Below, one piece after another: positions 55,622 to 64,000 of a stretch of 64,000 nt of DNA (positions are counted from its first letter, which is position 1; each line of letters starts with the position of its first letter). The notes under the pieces are model-generated. The model was given only the letters and a program-made list of their open reading frames with translations. It was not told the origin of the DNA and ran no database searches. Source of the DNA: an uncultured Pseudomonadales bacterium (GTDB lineage: Bacteria; Pseudomonadota; Gammaproteobacteria; Pseudomonadales; Azotimanducaceae); NCBI GenBank assembly GCA_937775265.1, contig CALKBV010000002.1:54538-118537 (forward strand), given 5' to 3'. Position numbers and translations under genes: made by a program.

Positions 55622-57130
55622 TCAGGTCTCTGTCAGGGGTATTTTACCAATCTTACCCTGCCATTCCCGAGGTCCGGTGATATGGACTGACTCACCACGA
55701 CTATCTACCGCCACAGTCACCGGCATATCTTCTACTTCAAACTCATGGATAGCCTCCATACCCAAGTCTTCAAACGCCACTACCCGCGCGCTACGAATGG
55801 CTTTAGAAACGAGGAATGCCGCGCCACCTACCGCCATCAGGTAAACCGCTTCATGCTTCCTGATGGCATCAATCGCTATCGGGCCACGTTCCGCCTTACC
55901 GATCATCCCGAGGATGCCGGTATCCTCTAGCATCATTTCTGTAAAGCCGTCCATCCTGGTGGCCGTCGTCGGCCCCGCGGGCCCAACGACTTCATCTCGA
56001 ACCGGATCAACCGGCCCAACGTAATAAATAAATCGCCCTTTCAGGTCTACGCCATCCGGCAGGCCCTCGTCTCTAATTCTTTTGTGCGCCGCATCTCGTC
56101 CAGTTAGCATCTTGCCTGACAGCAGAACCGTTTCGCCTGGCTGCCATTCCTTCATTTCATCCTTTGTGACCGTATCGAGATTCACCCTTCTGGCACCAGG
56201 TCCGGCTTCCCAGGTAATCGAGGGCCAGTCATCAATATTCGGCACCTCAAGCTCGGCTGGACCAGTACCATCGAGGGTGAAATGTGCATGCCTTGTGGCC
56301 GCACAATTCGGAATCATGGCCACCGGCAGGTTGGCCGCATGCGTTGGATAATCGAGGATCTTCACATCCAGCACTGTCGTCAGGCCACCCAGCCCCTGGG
56401 CGCCAATGCCGAGAGAGTTCACCTTGTCGAAGATCTCCAGGCGCAGTTCCTCCACTCGGTTGGCAGGCCCTTTCTTCTGCAGATCCTGGATATCAATAGG
56501 ATCCATTAGGGCTCGCTTGGCCAGTAACATCGCTTTCTCTGCCGTCCCGCCAATACCTATACCCAGCATTCCAGGCGGGCACCAGCCGGCGCCCATCGTA
56601 GGCACTGTTTTGATGACCCAATCGACGATACTGTCTGAGGGATTCAACATGACAAATTTCGCTTTCGCCTCTGACCCACCACCTTTCGCCGCGACACGCA
56701 CTTCAACCTTACCGCCGGGCACGATTTCTGTGTGAATGACCGCAGGAGTATTGTCTTTGGTGTTTGTTCTCTTTCCCGCTGGATCTGACAGTACCGAAGC
56801 CCGCAACACATTTTCAGGCAGGTTGTAGGCGCGCCTTACTCCCTCGTTAATCATATCTTCCAACGAGAGATCCGATTCAAACCTGACATCCATCCCGACA
56901 GACAGGAACACGTTGACGATTCCCGTGTCCTGGCATATTGGCCGATGACCTTCTGCACACATTCTTGAGTTGATCAGGATCTGCGCCATCGCATCGCGAG
57001 CAGCTGGAGATTCTTCCCTCTCATACGCCTCGCCAACCCCCCGAATGAAATCCGGTGGATGGTAATAGGAAATGTACTGCAGAGAGTCCTGAATGCTTTG
57101 GATCAGGTCCTCTTTGGTTATGACCGTCAT
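55622..57130 (-). CDS. class I fumarate hydratase
   Basis: A 502-residue [4Fe-4S] fumarase of the FumA/FumB type, containing alpha and beta domains in one chain. Seen are GHRPICQDTGIVNVFLSVG near residue 62, TNTKDNTPAVIH, GMLGIGIGGTAEKAMLLAKR, and in the beta domain LLSGKMLTGRDAAHKRI and YYVGPVDP. It hydrates fumarate to malate; some relatives act on mesaconate or tartrate. It lies 33 bases after the MaoC gene and 149 bases before the carboxylase gene on the same strand. Confidence 0.95.
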   Translation of the reverse strand: MTVITKEDLIQSIQDSLQYISYYHPPDFIRGVGEAYEREESPAARDAMAQILINSRMCAEGHRPICQDTGIVNVFLSVGMDVRFESDLSLEDMINEGVRRAYNLPENVLRASVLSDPAGKRTNTKDNTPAVIHTEIVPGGKVEVRVAAKGGGSEAKAKFVMLNPSDSIVDWVIKTVPTMGAGWCPPGMLGIGIGGTAEKAMLLAKRALMDPIDIQDLQKKGPANRVEELRLEIFDKVNSLGIGAQGLGGLTTVLDVKILDYPTHAANLPVAMIPNCAATRHAHFTLDGTGPAELEVPNIDDWPSITWEAGPGARRVNLDTVTKDEMKEWQPGETVLLSGKMLTGRDAAHKRIRDEGLPDGVDLKGRFIYYVGPVDPVRDEVVGPAGPTTATRMDGFTEMMLEDTGILGMIGKAERGPIAIDAIRKHEAVYLMAVGGAAFLVSKAIRSARVVAFEDLGMEAIHEFEVEDMPVTVAVDSRGESVHITGPREWQGKIGKIPLTET

Positions 57131-57163
57131 AAGATTGTCCCTCTTATAAAAAATCAGACTCAG

Positions 57164-57649
57164 CTAGTCACCGTACATATAACGAATCAGGGATTCGGCT
57201 ACACAAACCGGCTTGTCACTACCTTCTACTTCTATAGTCACCTGACGTTTTACCTGGATGGTATTTGCGCCTTTCAATTCGGCAGACATTAGCGTGTGAC
57301 GTGCCCTAACTTTCGAGTTAACAGGAACGGGCGCAGGGAATCGAACTTTATCCAGACCGTAGTTTACTCCCATGAACACACCTTCGAGGGCCTCTGGACG
57401 AAGCGGTGCGATGGATCCGCCTAAATGCACAATAAGCGACAGGGTGAGGAAACCATGCGCAATCGTGACCTTGTACGGTGACAACTCCGCAGACTTTTCA
57501 GGGTCGATATGAATAAACTGGTGATCCAGTGTCGCGTCAGCAAACAGATTGATCCTGTCCTGGTCGACGACTAACCATTCACCGACACCTTCTTCCTGGC
57601 CTTCAATGCTCTGGTAGATTTCCAGAGCCTTAGCTGCTTTTTCTGACAT
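57164..57649 (-). CDS. MaoC-type (R)-hydratase
   Basis: A 161-residue hotdog-fold enoyl hydratase. The hydratase motif with catalytic Asp and His is in FADATLDHQFIHIDPEKS near residue 32, followed by ITIAHGFLTLSL-type sequence (TIAHGFLTLSLIVHLGG). It would interconvert an enoyl-CoA and an (R)-3-hydroxyacyl-CoA. First gene of the apparent MaoC-fumarase-carboxylase operon; divergent from the sialidase-like gene. Confidence 0.93.
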   Translation of the reverse strand: MSEKAAKALEIYQSIEGQEEGVGEWLVVDQDRINLFADATLDHQFIHIDPEKSAELSPYKVTIAHGFLTLSLIVHLGGSIAPLRPEALEGVFMGVNYGLDKVRFPAPVPVNSKVRARHTLMSAELKGANTIQVKRQVTIEVEGSDKPVCVAESLIRYMYGD

Positions 57650-57787
57650 GATTTCTTCACCTTAATTATTGAAATGTGGTTAACAAAAAGTTGATACTAA
57701 AAAAAAATGCAGGATATCACATCCGTTTCAGAGGTTTCCTAGTTACGCTAAACCCATTAGCATGCACTGACACAGTCGATATAAACC

Positions 57788-58915
57788 ATGAACCCAGCCC
57801 CGAAGATCACCCTAACTATTGCATCTGCCGCCGTCTTCTTCGGTTGTTGGATTCTGTTGATTCCCGTCCGACAGTTACCAGTATATCCTCCCCCTGCCGT
57901 TATCCCGGCCCCACAAAAAGGGCCTGTTTTCGACGCCCACTGGGTCTCCAACAACGAAACCAATGAAGCACATAGCGCCAGCATTGCCATCACCGACGGA
58001 AAACCTGTAGCGGTCTGGTACGGCGGCACCGAAGAGGGACACCGTGACGTCGCCATTTTCAGCTCAAGCTTCGATGGCACGTGGTCTTCCCCGCGGGTGA
58101 TTGCGGACCGAAATTCAACCGAACAGGCGTTGGGCCGGTATATCCGCAAAGTCGGCAACCCCACCCTCTATTCATGGCCCGACGGGCGGCTCGGCTTGTA
58201 CTATGTCTCAGTTTCAGTTGGCGGCTGGGCGGCCAGTTCCATCAACTACATGGAATCATTCGATCAGGGCATACAATGGACCAGCCCAATCCGTCTGGTC
58301 TCTTCGCCTTTCCTGAACATCAGCACACTGGTCCGCACAGAAGGGTTACCCCTGTCAGATGGAGGCATGCAGCTACCCGTTTACCATGAGTTTCTTGGTA
58401 AGTTTTCAGAAACCCTGACCCTCTCGAGCGACCTCACAGTCATGGACAAAGTCCGGATCTCACGAGGGAAACATTCATTACAGCCCGCTATCACCAATTT
58501 GGATGAATCTTCAGCCATTGGTCTTTTGAGATATTCCGGAGATCCACCTGGCCGAGTATTGAGCGTACTTTCAGAAGACGCGGGCGCCCATTGGTCGACG
58601 CCAGTCAGGACTGAACTTCCCAACCCCAATTCGGCTGTTTCAATCATCAACCCCGGAAGCGGGTATCTGCTTCTGGCCTTAAATGACCTTGAAGATGGGC
58701 GCCACCGGCTGAGTCTTGCCATGGGCTCAGCGAATGAGTGGACAATCGTGAAAGTGCTTGAGGAAGAAACCGCTACCAACCTTGACCATGAATATGAATT
58801 CTCGTATCCCTCCATGACAATCGGCCCAGATGGCTTCATTCATCTAGTTTATACCTGGAACCAGAAGCGTATCAAACACTTACGGTTCAACCGGGAATGG
58901 CTTGAGCTACCATAG
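57788..58915 (+). CDS. BNR-repeat sialidase-like membrane-anchored protein
   Basis: A 375-residue protein with an N-terminal hydrophobic anchor (ITLTIASAAVFFGCWILLIP) and a six-bladed propeller fold. Two Asp boxes are visible, SFDQGIQW near residue 157 and SEDAGAHW near residue 260, as is the YGGTEEGHRDVAIF stretch that resembles the sialidase Arg/Asp region. It is usually annotated exo-alpha-sialidase, but the full catalytic triad was not verified and a non-sialidase glycan role is possible. It is divergent from the MaoC gene. Confidence 0.78.
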   Translation: MNPAPKITLTIASAAVFFGCWILLIPVRQLPVYPPPAVIPAPQKGPVFDAHWVSNNETNEAHSASIAITDGKPVAVWYGGTEEGHRDVAIFSSSFDGTWSSPRVIADRNSTEQALGRYIRKVGNPTLYSWPDGRLGLYYVSVSVGGWAASSINYMESFDQGIQWTSPIRLVSSPFLNISTLVRTEGLPLSDGGMQLPVYHEFLGKFSETLTLSSDLTVMDKVRISRGKHSLQPAITNLDESSAIGLLRYSGDPPGRVLSVLSEDAGAHWSTPVRTELPNPNSAVSIINPGSGYLLLALNDLEDGRHRLSLAMGSANEWTIVKVLEEETATNLDHEYEFSYPSMTIGPDGFIHLVYTWNQKRIKHLRFNREWLELP

Positions 58916-58948
58916 GCGGGCAAATTCAGGTCCCTAATGTATCTCTGT

Positions 58949-59051
58949 GGGCTCTTTATGAGCAGGCTGAGGGCCTTTATGAGCGGCTAGGGCTGAGGGT
59001 CTATAAGAGCCGAGGGCTCTATGCTAGCAAGGCTCGGGGCTCTATAATGCC
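58949..59051 (+). repeat. five imperfect GGGCTCTAT(G/A)AGC repeats
   Basis: Related copies begin at 58949, 58971, 58997, 59014 and 59037, spaced 22, 26, 17 and 23 bases apart, each starting GGGCTCT or a one-base variant. The gap between the sialidase-like and thiolase genes is filled by them. Within the array, AGAGCC-GAG-GGCTCT (59006-59020) is a perfect 6-bp inverted repeat and GGGGC/GCCCC (59036-59053) is a second hairpin. The last copy contains TATAAT. Confidence 0.8.
59043..59048 (+). promoter_or_regulatory. -10-like TATAAT upstream of the thiolase gene
   Basis: A consensus TATAAT sits in the last repeat copy, 45 bases before the thiolase start. No good -35 hexamer lies 16-18 bases upstream, so if used it may need an activator acting through the repeats. 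Confidence 0.35.
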
Positions 59052-59092
59052 CCGCAACATTATACGACTAACGAGAATAACAGGACCCGACC

Positions 59093-60271
59093 ATGACTGA
59101 ATCCGTATATATCGCTGCTGGCGCCAGAACCCCTATGGGAGGCATGCAAGGATGCTTTAGTGATCTTTCTGCCGTTGACCTCGGAAGTGCTGCAATAGCC
59201 GCAGCCATCGAGCGCGCAAACCTCAAGGGTGAAGATGTCGAGGAAATCATCATGGGCTGCGTCCTGCCAAATGGACTTCGCCAGGGCCCTGCACGACAGG
59301 CGGCCATGGATGCCGGTATTCCAGTGGAATCAGGTGCGACGACGATTAACAAGCTTTGTGGGTCAGGCATGAAAGCGACGATGCTGGCACACGACCTCAT
59401 CAAAGCCGGCTCTAACGAGATCATGGTGGCGGGAGGAATGGAAAGTATGACCAATTCCCCCTACATGTTGCCAAAAGCACGCGGCGGCATGCGTATGGGA
59501 CACGGTGAAATCCAGGATTCCATGTTCACCGATGCGCTTGAAGATGCAAAGACCGGACGGCTCATGGGTTCTTTTGCACAGGAAATCGCGGACAAGTACC
59601 AACTTACCAGGGAAGACATGGATGCATTTGCCATCGAATCTCTGACCAGGGCAAAAAATGCTATCGACAATGGTTCACTTAAAGACGAAACCGTTGCTGT
59701 GACTGTGAAGTCCCGCAAAGGTGAAACTATCATCACCGACGATGAGCAACCACACAATGCAAAGATCGACAAAATTCCGACACTGAGACCCGCGTTCAAG
59801 GAAGACGGTACAGTTACCGCCGCAAATTCCAGCTCTATCTCAGACGGCGGCTCTGCACTGATCCTGGCAAGCGAGGCGGCAGTGAAGGAAAAAGGCCTGA
59901 AACCCATGGCGCGAATTGTCGCCCACACCACCAACTCTCGTCATCCGTCAGAATTCACCATCGCGCCTATCGGGGCTATCGAAAAACTGCTCGAGAAAAC
60001 CGGGTGGTCAAAAGACGATGTTGACCTGTTCGAGATCAATGAAGCATTCGCGATGGTAACGATTTTAGCAACCCGCGAACTAGGGTTGGATCCTGAAAAA
60101 GTGAACATCCACGGCGGCGCCTGCGCACAGGGGCATCCTGTTGGGTCTACTGGCTCCAGAATCATCGTCTCGTTGATGTACGCGCTGAAAAAACTTGGCA
60201 AGAAACGAGGCATCGCTTCTTTGTGCATCGGTGGCGGCGAAGCGACAGCCGTTGCTATCGAGATGGTGTAG
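59093..60271 (+). CDS. acetyl-CoA acetyltransferase (thiolase)
   Basis: A 392-residue thiolase. The acyl-accepting Cys is in INKLCGSGMKA near residue 88, the His and second Cys are in GGACAQGHPVGSTGSR and SLCIGGGEATA, and NEAFAMV supports catalysis. It condenses two acetyl-CoA to acetoacetyl-CoA or cleaves 3-ketoacyl-CoA. PhaA/AtoB-type rather than FadA-type judging by length and by the ACAQGHPVG sequence. It lies 72 bases upstream of fabY, so both may be co-transcribed. Confidence 0.93.
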   Translation: MTESVYIAAGARTPMGGMQGCFSDLSAVDLGSAAIAAAIERANLKGEDVEEIIMGCVLPNGLRQGPARQAAMDAGIPVESGATTINKLCGSGMKATMLAHDLIKAGSNEIMVAGGMESMTNSPYMLPKARGGMRMGHGEIQDSMFTDALEDAKTGRLMGSFAQEIADKYQLTREDMDAFAIESLTRAKNAIDNGSLKDETVAVTVKSRKGETIITDDEQPHNAKIDKIPTLRPAFKEDGTVTAANSSSISDGGSALILASEAAVKEKGLKPMARIVAHTTNSRHPSEFTIAPIGAIEKLLEKTGWSKDDVDLFEINEAFAMVTILATRELGLDPEKVNIHGGACAQGHPVGSTGSRIIVSLMYALKKLGKKRGIASLCIGGGEATAVAIEMV

Positions 60272-60343
60272 CGACAAGCTTCATTCAACCACGTACAATA
60301 ATCTTCATTATGCAATTGAATTAGGTACTTAGGAGTTTATGCC

Positions 60344-62200
60344 TTGTCACGCCTGCCTGTAATTGTTGGCTTTGGCGGCGTTAACCCCGCCGGTCGAAGT
60401 TCATCTCATCATGGCTACCGGCGTATGGTGATTGATGAGCTGAGTTCTTCTGTACAAGACAAAACCTTTGCAGCACTAGCCGCGCTCATGAATCGTACGG
60501 ATTCGACCTCGGCAGAAGCCAGAAAAGCGATGCTGGACCACACCTTAGTCCGACGCCTTGAAACCAATCTTTTTGATGCGAATTCGATCCCTCTTCACAA
60601 GAGGGCGACCATAAAAAGCACATCAGACAAAGCCATTAGTTTCTCCATCAAGCGAAACCACCTGCCTGACAATATTCCGGACGATTGGATCGTTGACGAA
60701 GCCGGCGACGGCGTGATCGTCTCGGTCAGGGGTGATCTGGATTTACTGTTCAATGACACTCGATCATCACGGGTACTGGCGGCCGGACAATTGCCTTCAG
60801 GTTTCGAACCAGAAAAATTGTATCAGTCACGCAACCATCCGCGCGGGCTGCAGCTCACGGTATTCGGCGCATCTGATGCACTAAACTCTCTTGGTATTCA
60901 CTGGGATGAAGTTAGACGGCGAGTGCCCGCTGACCAGATCTCGGTCTATGCAAGCAGCGCGATGGGGCAATTAGATACCAATGGTTCTGGCGGGCTGTTA
61001 CAGGCCGGACTGATGGGCAAGCGCGTAAGCTCGAAAAACCTGCCACTTGGTCTCGCCGAGATGACAGCGGATTTTGTTAATGCCTATATTCTTGGGAATA
61101 TGGGAACTACCGGAGCGAACATCGGTGCCTGCGCGACCTTCCTGTACAACCTGCGTCAGGGGATTCAGGACATTCGCTCGGGCAAGTCCCGAGCGGTTCT
61201 TGTCGGCGCAAGTGAAGCACCACTAACCCCGGATGTCATCGAAGGCTATCGCACTATGGGCGCCCTGGCGGAAGATGAAGCATTGAAAAAAATTGATGGC
61301 ATCAGCGAAGGTGAAGCCGATCATCGCCGGGCATGTCGTCCTTTCGCAGAAAACTGCGGCTTTACCCTATCTGAAGGATCCCAGTTCATTGTCCTGTTTG
61401 ATGATGCCTTAGCGCTGGAACTTGGCGTTAATATCTACGGCGCTGTCGCTGACGTTTTTATCAATGCAGACGGATTCAAAAAATCAATTCCAGGCCCTGG
61501 TATTGGAAATTATATGACGGTCGGCAAGGCAATGGGCGTAGTCCGCTCCATCCTGGGCGAAGAGTCGCTGCGACATCGATCCTTTATTCAGGCCCATGGC
61601 ACCAGCACCCCACAGAATAGGGTTACCGAATCCCACATTTTTAACGAACTGGCAGCAGCATTTGGAATCGAAAAATTGCCGGTCACAGCGATCAAATCTT
61701 ATATCGGTCATTCTCTTGCCTGCGCGTCTGCTGACCAGCTTATGGCTTCTCTGGGTGTGTGGAGCGACGGGTTCATCCCAGGGATAGTCTCCTCAGAAAA
61801 TATTGCAGATGACGTTCACCGGAGCCATCTTGACTTCCTCCTTAAACATCGCCAGGTCAGCAAGACCGACATAGATTCGGTGTTTATCAATTCCAAAGGC
61901 TTTGGGGGCAACAATGCTACGGCTGCCGTACTTGGCCCCCATGTGGTCACAGAAATGCTGCGGAAAAAGCATGGCAAGGCTGCGCTCACCAAACATGCCA
62001 GCCTTAATGAGCCAGTCAAGGAAAAAATCGAAGCCTATGACGAATCGATGATCGCCGGTAAGAATTCCACGATCTACAACTTTGGCGTGGGTGTCATTGA
62101 AGGCGAAGAATTAACGATCTCTTCTGACGGCATTTCCATCCCGGGCCAGGATAAAGAGATAAGCCTGAACGTCGAAAACCCCTACGACGACATGACTTAA
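60344..62200 (+). CDS. fabY: beta-ketoacyl synthase, FabY-type
   Basis: A 618-residue condensing enzyme, larger than FabB/FabF. RLPVIVGFGGVNPAGRSS at the N-terminus closely resembles Pseudomonas FabY. The active-site Cys is in NIGACATFLYNLR near residue 263, with His in AHGTSTPQNR and YIGHSLACAS. FabY carries out the initiating condensation of acetyl-CoA with malonyl-ACP. The start is TTG 60344, supported by AGGAG eight bases upstream; an ATG at 60339 is out of frame. Confidence 0.88.
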   Translation: MSRLPVIVGFGGVNPAGRSSSHHGYRRMVIDELSSSVQDKTFAALAALMNRTDSTSAEARKAMLDHTLVRRLETNLFDANSIPLHKRATIKSTSDKAISFSIKRNHLPDNIPDDWIVDEAGDGVIVSVRGDLDLLFNDTRSSRVLAAGQLPSGFEPEKLYQSRNHPRGLQLTVFGASDALNSLGIHWDEVRRRVPADQISVYASSAMGQLDTNGSGGLLQAGLMGKRVSSKNLPLGLAEMTADFVNAYILGNMGTTGANIGACATFLYNLRQGIQDIRSGKSRAVLVGASEAPLTPDVIEGYRTMGALAEDEALKKIDGISEGEADHRRACRPFAENCGFTLSEGSQFIVLFDDALALELGVNIYGAVADVFINADGFKKSIPGPGIGNYMTVGKAMGVVRSILGEESLRHRSFIQAHGTSTPQNRVTESHIFNELAAAFGIEKLPVTAIKSYIGHSLACASADQLMASLGVWSDGFIPGIVSSENIADDVHRSHLDFLLKHRQVSKTDIDSVFINSKGFGGNNATAAVLGPHVVTEMLRKKHGKAALTKHASLNEPVKEKIEAYDESMIAGKNSTIYNFGVGVIEGEELTISSDGISIPGQDKEISLNVENPYDDMT

Positions 62201-62289
62201 TTTATTAGCAAAACAAATTCCTGTGTTTTTCTAAGGGTCAAGCGGGCCGCAGGGTAGTGCGGGACTGCACTTTCCAGTTACAAAATAAC

Positions 62290-63867
62290 TCAGTCGATTT
62301 CGCGAGTAGCCCGGAACTCGATATCCGGCCACCGCTCCTGGGTGAGCGACATATTCACTGAGGTTGGCGCGAGATAGGTCAGGTGCCCGCCGCCATCAAC
62401 TGCCAGGTTTCCTTCGGCCTTCCGTTTGAATTCAGACAGCATTTTTTCATCCGGGCAGTACACCCATCTTGCCGCCGAAATAGTAACCGACTCGTAGCCG
62501 CAATCGACCTTGTATTCATCCCTTAATCGAAATGCCACCACATCAAATTGCAGAACGCCCACAGCACCAACAATCAAATCATTGTTAGTCAACGGCATGA
62601 ATAACTGGGTCGCACCCTCTTCTGACAATTGCGTTAAACCTTGCCTGAGTTGTTTGCTCTTCAAGGGATCCTTGAGCCGCACGCGGCGGTATAGCTCCGG
62701 CGCAAAGTGCGGAACACCAATAAACTTAAGATCTTTACCACTGGTAAACGTGTCACCGATTTGGATAGTCCCGTGGTTATGCAGGCCGATGATGTCTCCC
62801 GGGAAAGCTTCATCAGCAGCAGACCTTTCACCGGCAAGAAATGTCACAGCATCACTGACCCTGACGTCCTTACCAATCCTCACATGACGCATTTTCATGC
62901 CCTGAAAGTATTGTCCTGAACAGACTCTCATAAAAGCAATTCTGTCCCTGTGCTTGGGATCCATGTTCGCCTGAATCTTGAATACGAATCCGGAGAACTC
63001 ATCGCTTTTGGAATCGACGACTTCAGAGTTTGTCGCTCTTGGCAGGGGCGCGGGCGCAAAGTCAACAAACCCATCGAGCATCTGGTTCACACCAAAGTTT
63101 CTAAGCGCCGTGCCAAAATAGACCGGAGTCAGCTCACCTGTAAGATAGGCAGCTTCATCAAACTCATGGCTGGCACCTTTCACCAGCTCGATTTCATCTT
63201 GGAACTCTTCAAGGTCATCACCCAGAAACTCCGCGGCTTCCCTGGAACCGAGATCCTTGATAATTCGCGCGTCTGAAGCGACATCACCCTGACCTGGTTC
63301 AAACACATGGATTTCATCGTCATAGAGGTGATACACACCTTTAAAACGACTGCCCATTCCAATGGGCCAGGTGATAGGTGCGCATGCAATCTTTAATACC
63401 GATTCCACTTCATCCATCACATCGATGGGGTCTCTGACTTCTCTATCGAGCTTGTTGACGAAGGTGAGAATCGGCGTGTCACGAAGTCGGCAGACCTCCA
63501 TCAGTTTGACCGTTCGACCTTCGACACCTTTTGCTGCATCGATCACCATTAACACAGAATCCACTGCCGTTAATGTTCTATAAGTATCTTCAGAAAAGTC
63601 TTCGTGCCCCGGGGTGTCGAGCAGATTGACTATTCGATCCTTATAGGGGAACTGCATGACGGAAGTGGTGACACTAATGCCCCGCTGTTTCTCCATCTCC
63701 ATCCAGTCAGAGGCCGCATAGCGGTCAGACTTCTTGGACTTAACCGTACCCGCCAGCTGAATTGCTTTTCCGAACAGCAAAAGCTTTTCTGTAATGGTGG
63801 TCTTACCCGCGTCCGGGTGCGAGATAATCGCAAAGGTACGTCGTTTGTCGACCTCTTGCTCAATCAT
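62290..63867 (-). CDS. prfC: peptide chain release factor 3
   Basis: A 525-residue GTPase that recycles RF1/RF2 after termination. G1 is [18 protein letters not shown] near residue 16, G3 is DTPGHEDF, and G4 is TFVNKLDRE. The length and C-terminal domains separate it from EF-G. The ATG is 71 bases from the rimI stop on the same strand; a TATAAT on the minus strand lies in between. Confidence 0.96.
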   Translation of the reverse strand: MIEQEVDKRRTFAIISHPDAGKTTITEKLLLFGKAIQLAGTVKSKKSDRYAASDWMEMEKQRGISVTTSVMQFPYKDRIVNLLDTPGHEDFSEDTYRTLTAVDSVLMVIDAAKGVEGRTVKLMEVCRLRDTPILTFVNKLDREVRDPIDVMDEVESVLKIACAPITWPIGMGSRFKGVYHLYDDEIHVFEPGQGDVASDARIIKDLGSREAAEFLGDDLEEFQDEIELVKGASHEFDEAAYLTGELTPVYFGTALRNFGVNQMLDGFVDFAPAPLPRATNSEVVDSKSDEFSGFVFKIQANMDPKHRDRIAFMRVCSGQYFQGMKMRHVRIGKDVRVSDAVTFLAGERSAADEAFPGDIIGLHNHGTIQIGDTFTSGKDLKFIGVPHFAPELYRRVRLKDPLKSKQLRQGLTQLSEEGATQLFMPLTNNDLIVGAVGVLQFDVVAFRLRDEYKVDCGYESVTISAARWVYCPDEKMLSEFKRKAEGNLAVDGGGHLTYLAPTSVNMSLTQERWPDIEFRATREID

Positions 63868-63901
63868 GGGAATCTATCGGAGTCATTGCGAAAGCCGCGG
63901 C

Positions 63902-63907
63902 ATTATA
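63902..63907 (-). promoter_or_regulatory. -10 element upstream of prfC
   Basis: The minus strand reads TATAAT here, 34 bases before the prfC start. The -35 region (TGTACC, 17 bases up) matches the consensus poorly. Confidence 0.4.
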
Positions 63908-63938
63908 TAGACGCAAACCGTGCAGGTACAGGCTGGCT

Positions 63939-64000
63939 TCAGAACAGCTCTTTCGACAGAACCAGTGCGTCTTCCCGTCCAACGTTAGACGGGTAGTAGT
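63939..64000 (-). CDS. rimI: RimI-like ribosomal protein N-acetyltransferase, C-terminal end (partial)
   Basis: The minus strand encodes YYPSNVGREDALVLSKELF then a stop at 63939-63941. The block YYP---GREDA--L is characteristic of the RimI C-terminus, where the Tyr pair and Glu-Asp follow the acetyl-CoA domain. RimI acetylates the N-terminal Ala of ribosomal protein S18. The gene runs out of the window. rimI upstream of prfC is a common gammaproteobacterial arrangement. Confidence 0.7.
   Translation of the reverse strand, partial: YYPSNVGREDALVLSKELF

Overview
The window is a continuous stretch of chromosome from a free-living, aerobic, Gram-negative gammaproteobacterium, probably a marine relative of Pseudomonadales/Cellvibrionales. 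The evidence is the complete respiratory complex I operon, lptF next to pepA-holC-valS, slyX, a PilU-type retraction ATPase, prfC next to rimI, and a FabY-type ketoacyl synthase. No tRNA, rRNA, CRISPR array, complete insertion sequence or phage gene was seen. Coding density is high and base composition is moderate (around 50-55 % G+C by eye, not computed).

Layout. 1-9.9 kb: end of nuoF, then nuoG-H-I-J-K-L-M-N on the plus strand; nuoJ is broken by a frameshift. 9.9-13.4 kb: CBS protein, AhpD-like protein, HIT protein, an agmatinase/guanidinobutyrase family enzyme and an exported methyltransferase. 13.4-15.6 kb: a patch with signs of rearrangement, namely a nitrilase remnant, a luciferase-like monooxygenase, a possible transposase remnant and a split-barrel flavoprotein. 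15.6-24.2 kb: eight plus-strand genes forming an apparent catabolic cluster (GH2 glycosidase, Rieske oxygenase, cytochrome P450, SDR, F420/FMN-type oxidoreductase, zinc alcohol dehydrogenase, SnoaL-like protein, DUF3293 protein). 24.2-28.6 kb: more metabolic genes (SDR, hydroxypyruvate isomerase, MarR-GNAT regulator, TauD-type dioxygenase, HpaI-type aldolase). 28.6-32.2 kb: small proteins, desaturase, thioesterase, lytic transglycosylase and RDD protein. 32.2-42.2 kb: housekeeping genes lptF, pepA, holC, purU, valS, quinone reductase, slyX, hisF and hisH. 42.3-46 kb: a DUF3604 lipoprotein, PpiC and HupE/UreJ operon. 46-50.6 kb: a GntR-PurM fusion, pilU, a LysR regulator and a TSUP transporter. 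50.6-57.7 kb: an operon of MaoC hydratase, class I fumarase and a 1636-residue single-chain biotin-dependent carboxylase. 57.8-64 kb: BNR sialidase-like protein, thiolase, fabY, prfC and the rimI tail.

The most unusual element is at 46.08-47.51 kb. A complete GntR-type DNA-binding domain is fused in frame to a full-length PurM (AIR synthase) of the kind I associate with Bacteroidetes. A perfect 8-4-8 palindrome overlaps the predicted -10 element just upstream, so the enzyme may repress its own gene. The next most interesting are the permuted single-chain carboxylase, the glycosidase/Rieske/P450 cluster with no electron-transfer partners nearby, the DUF3604-PpiC-HupE operon, and the absence of lptG beside lptF.
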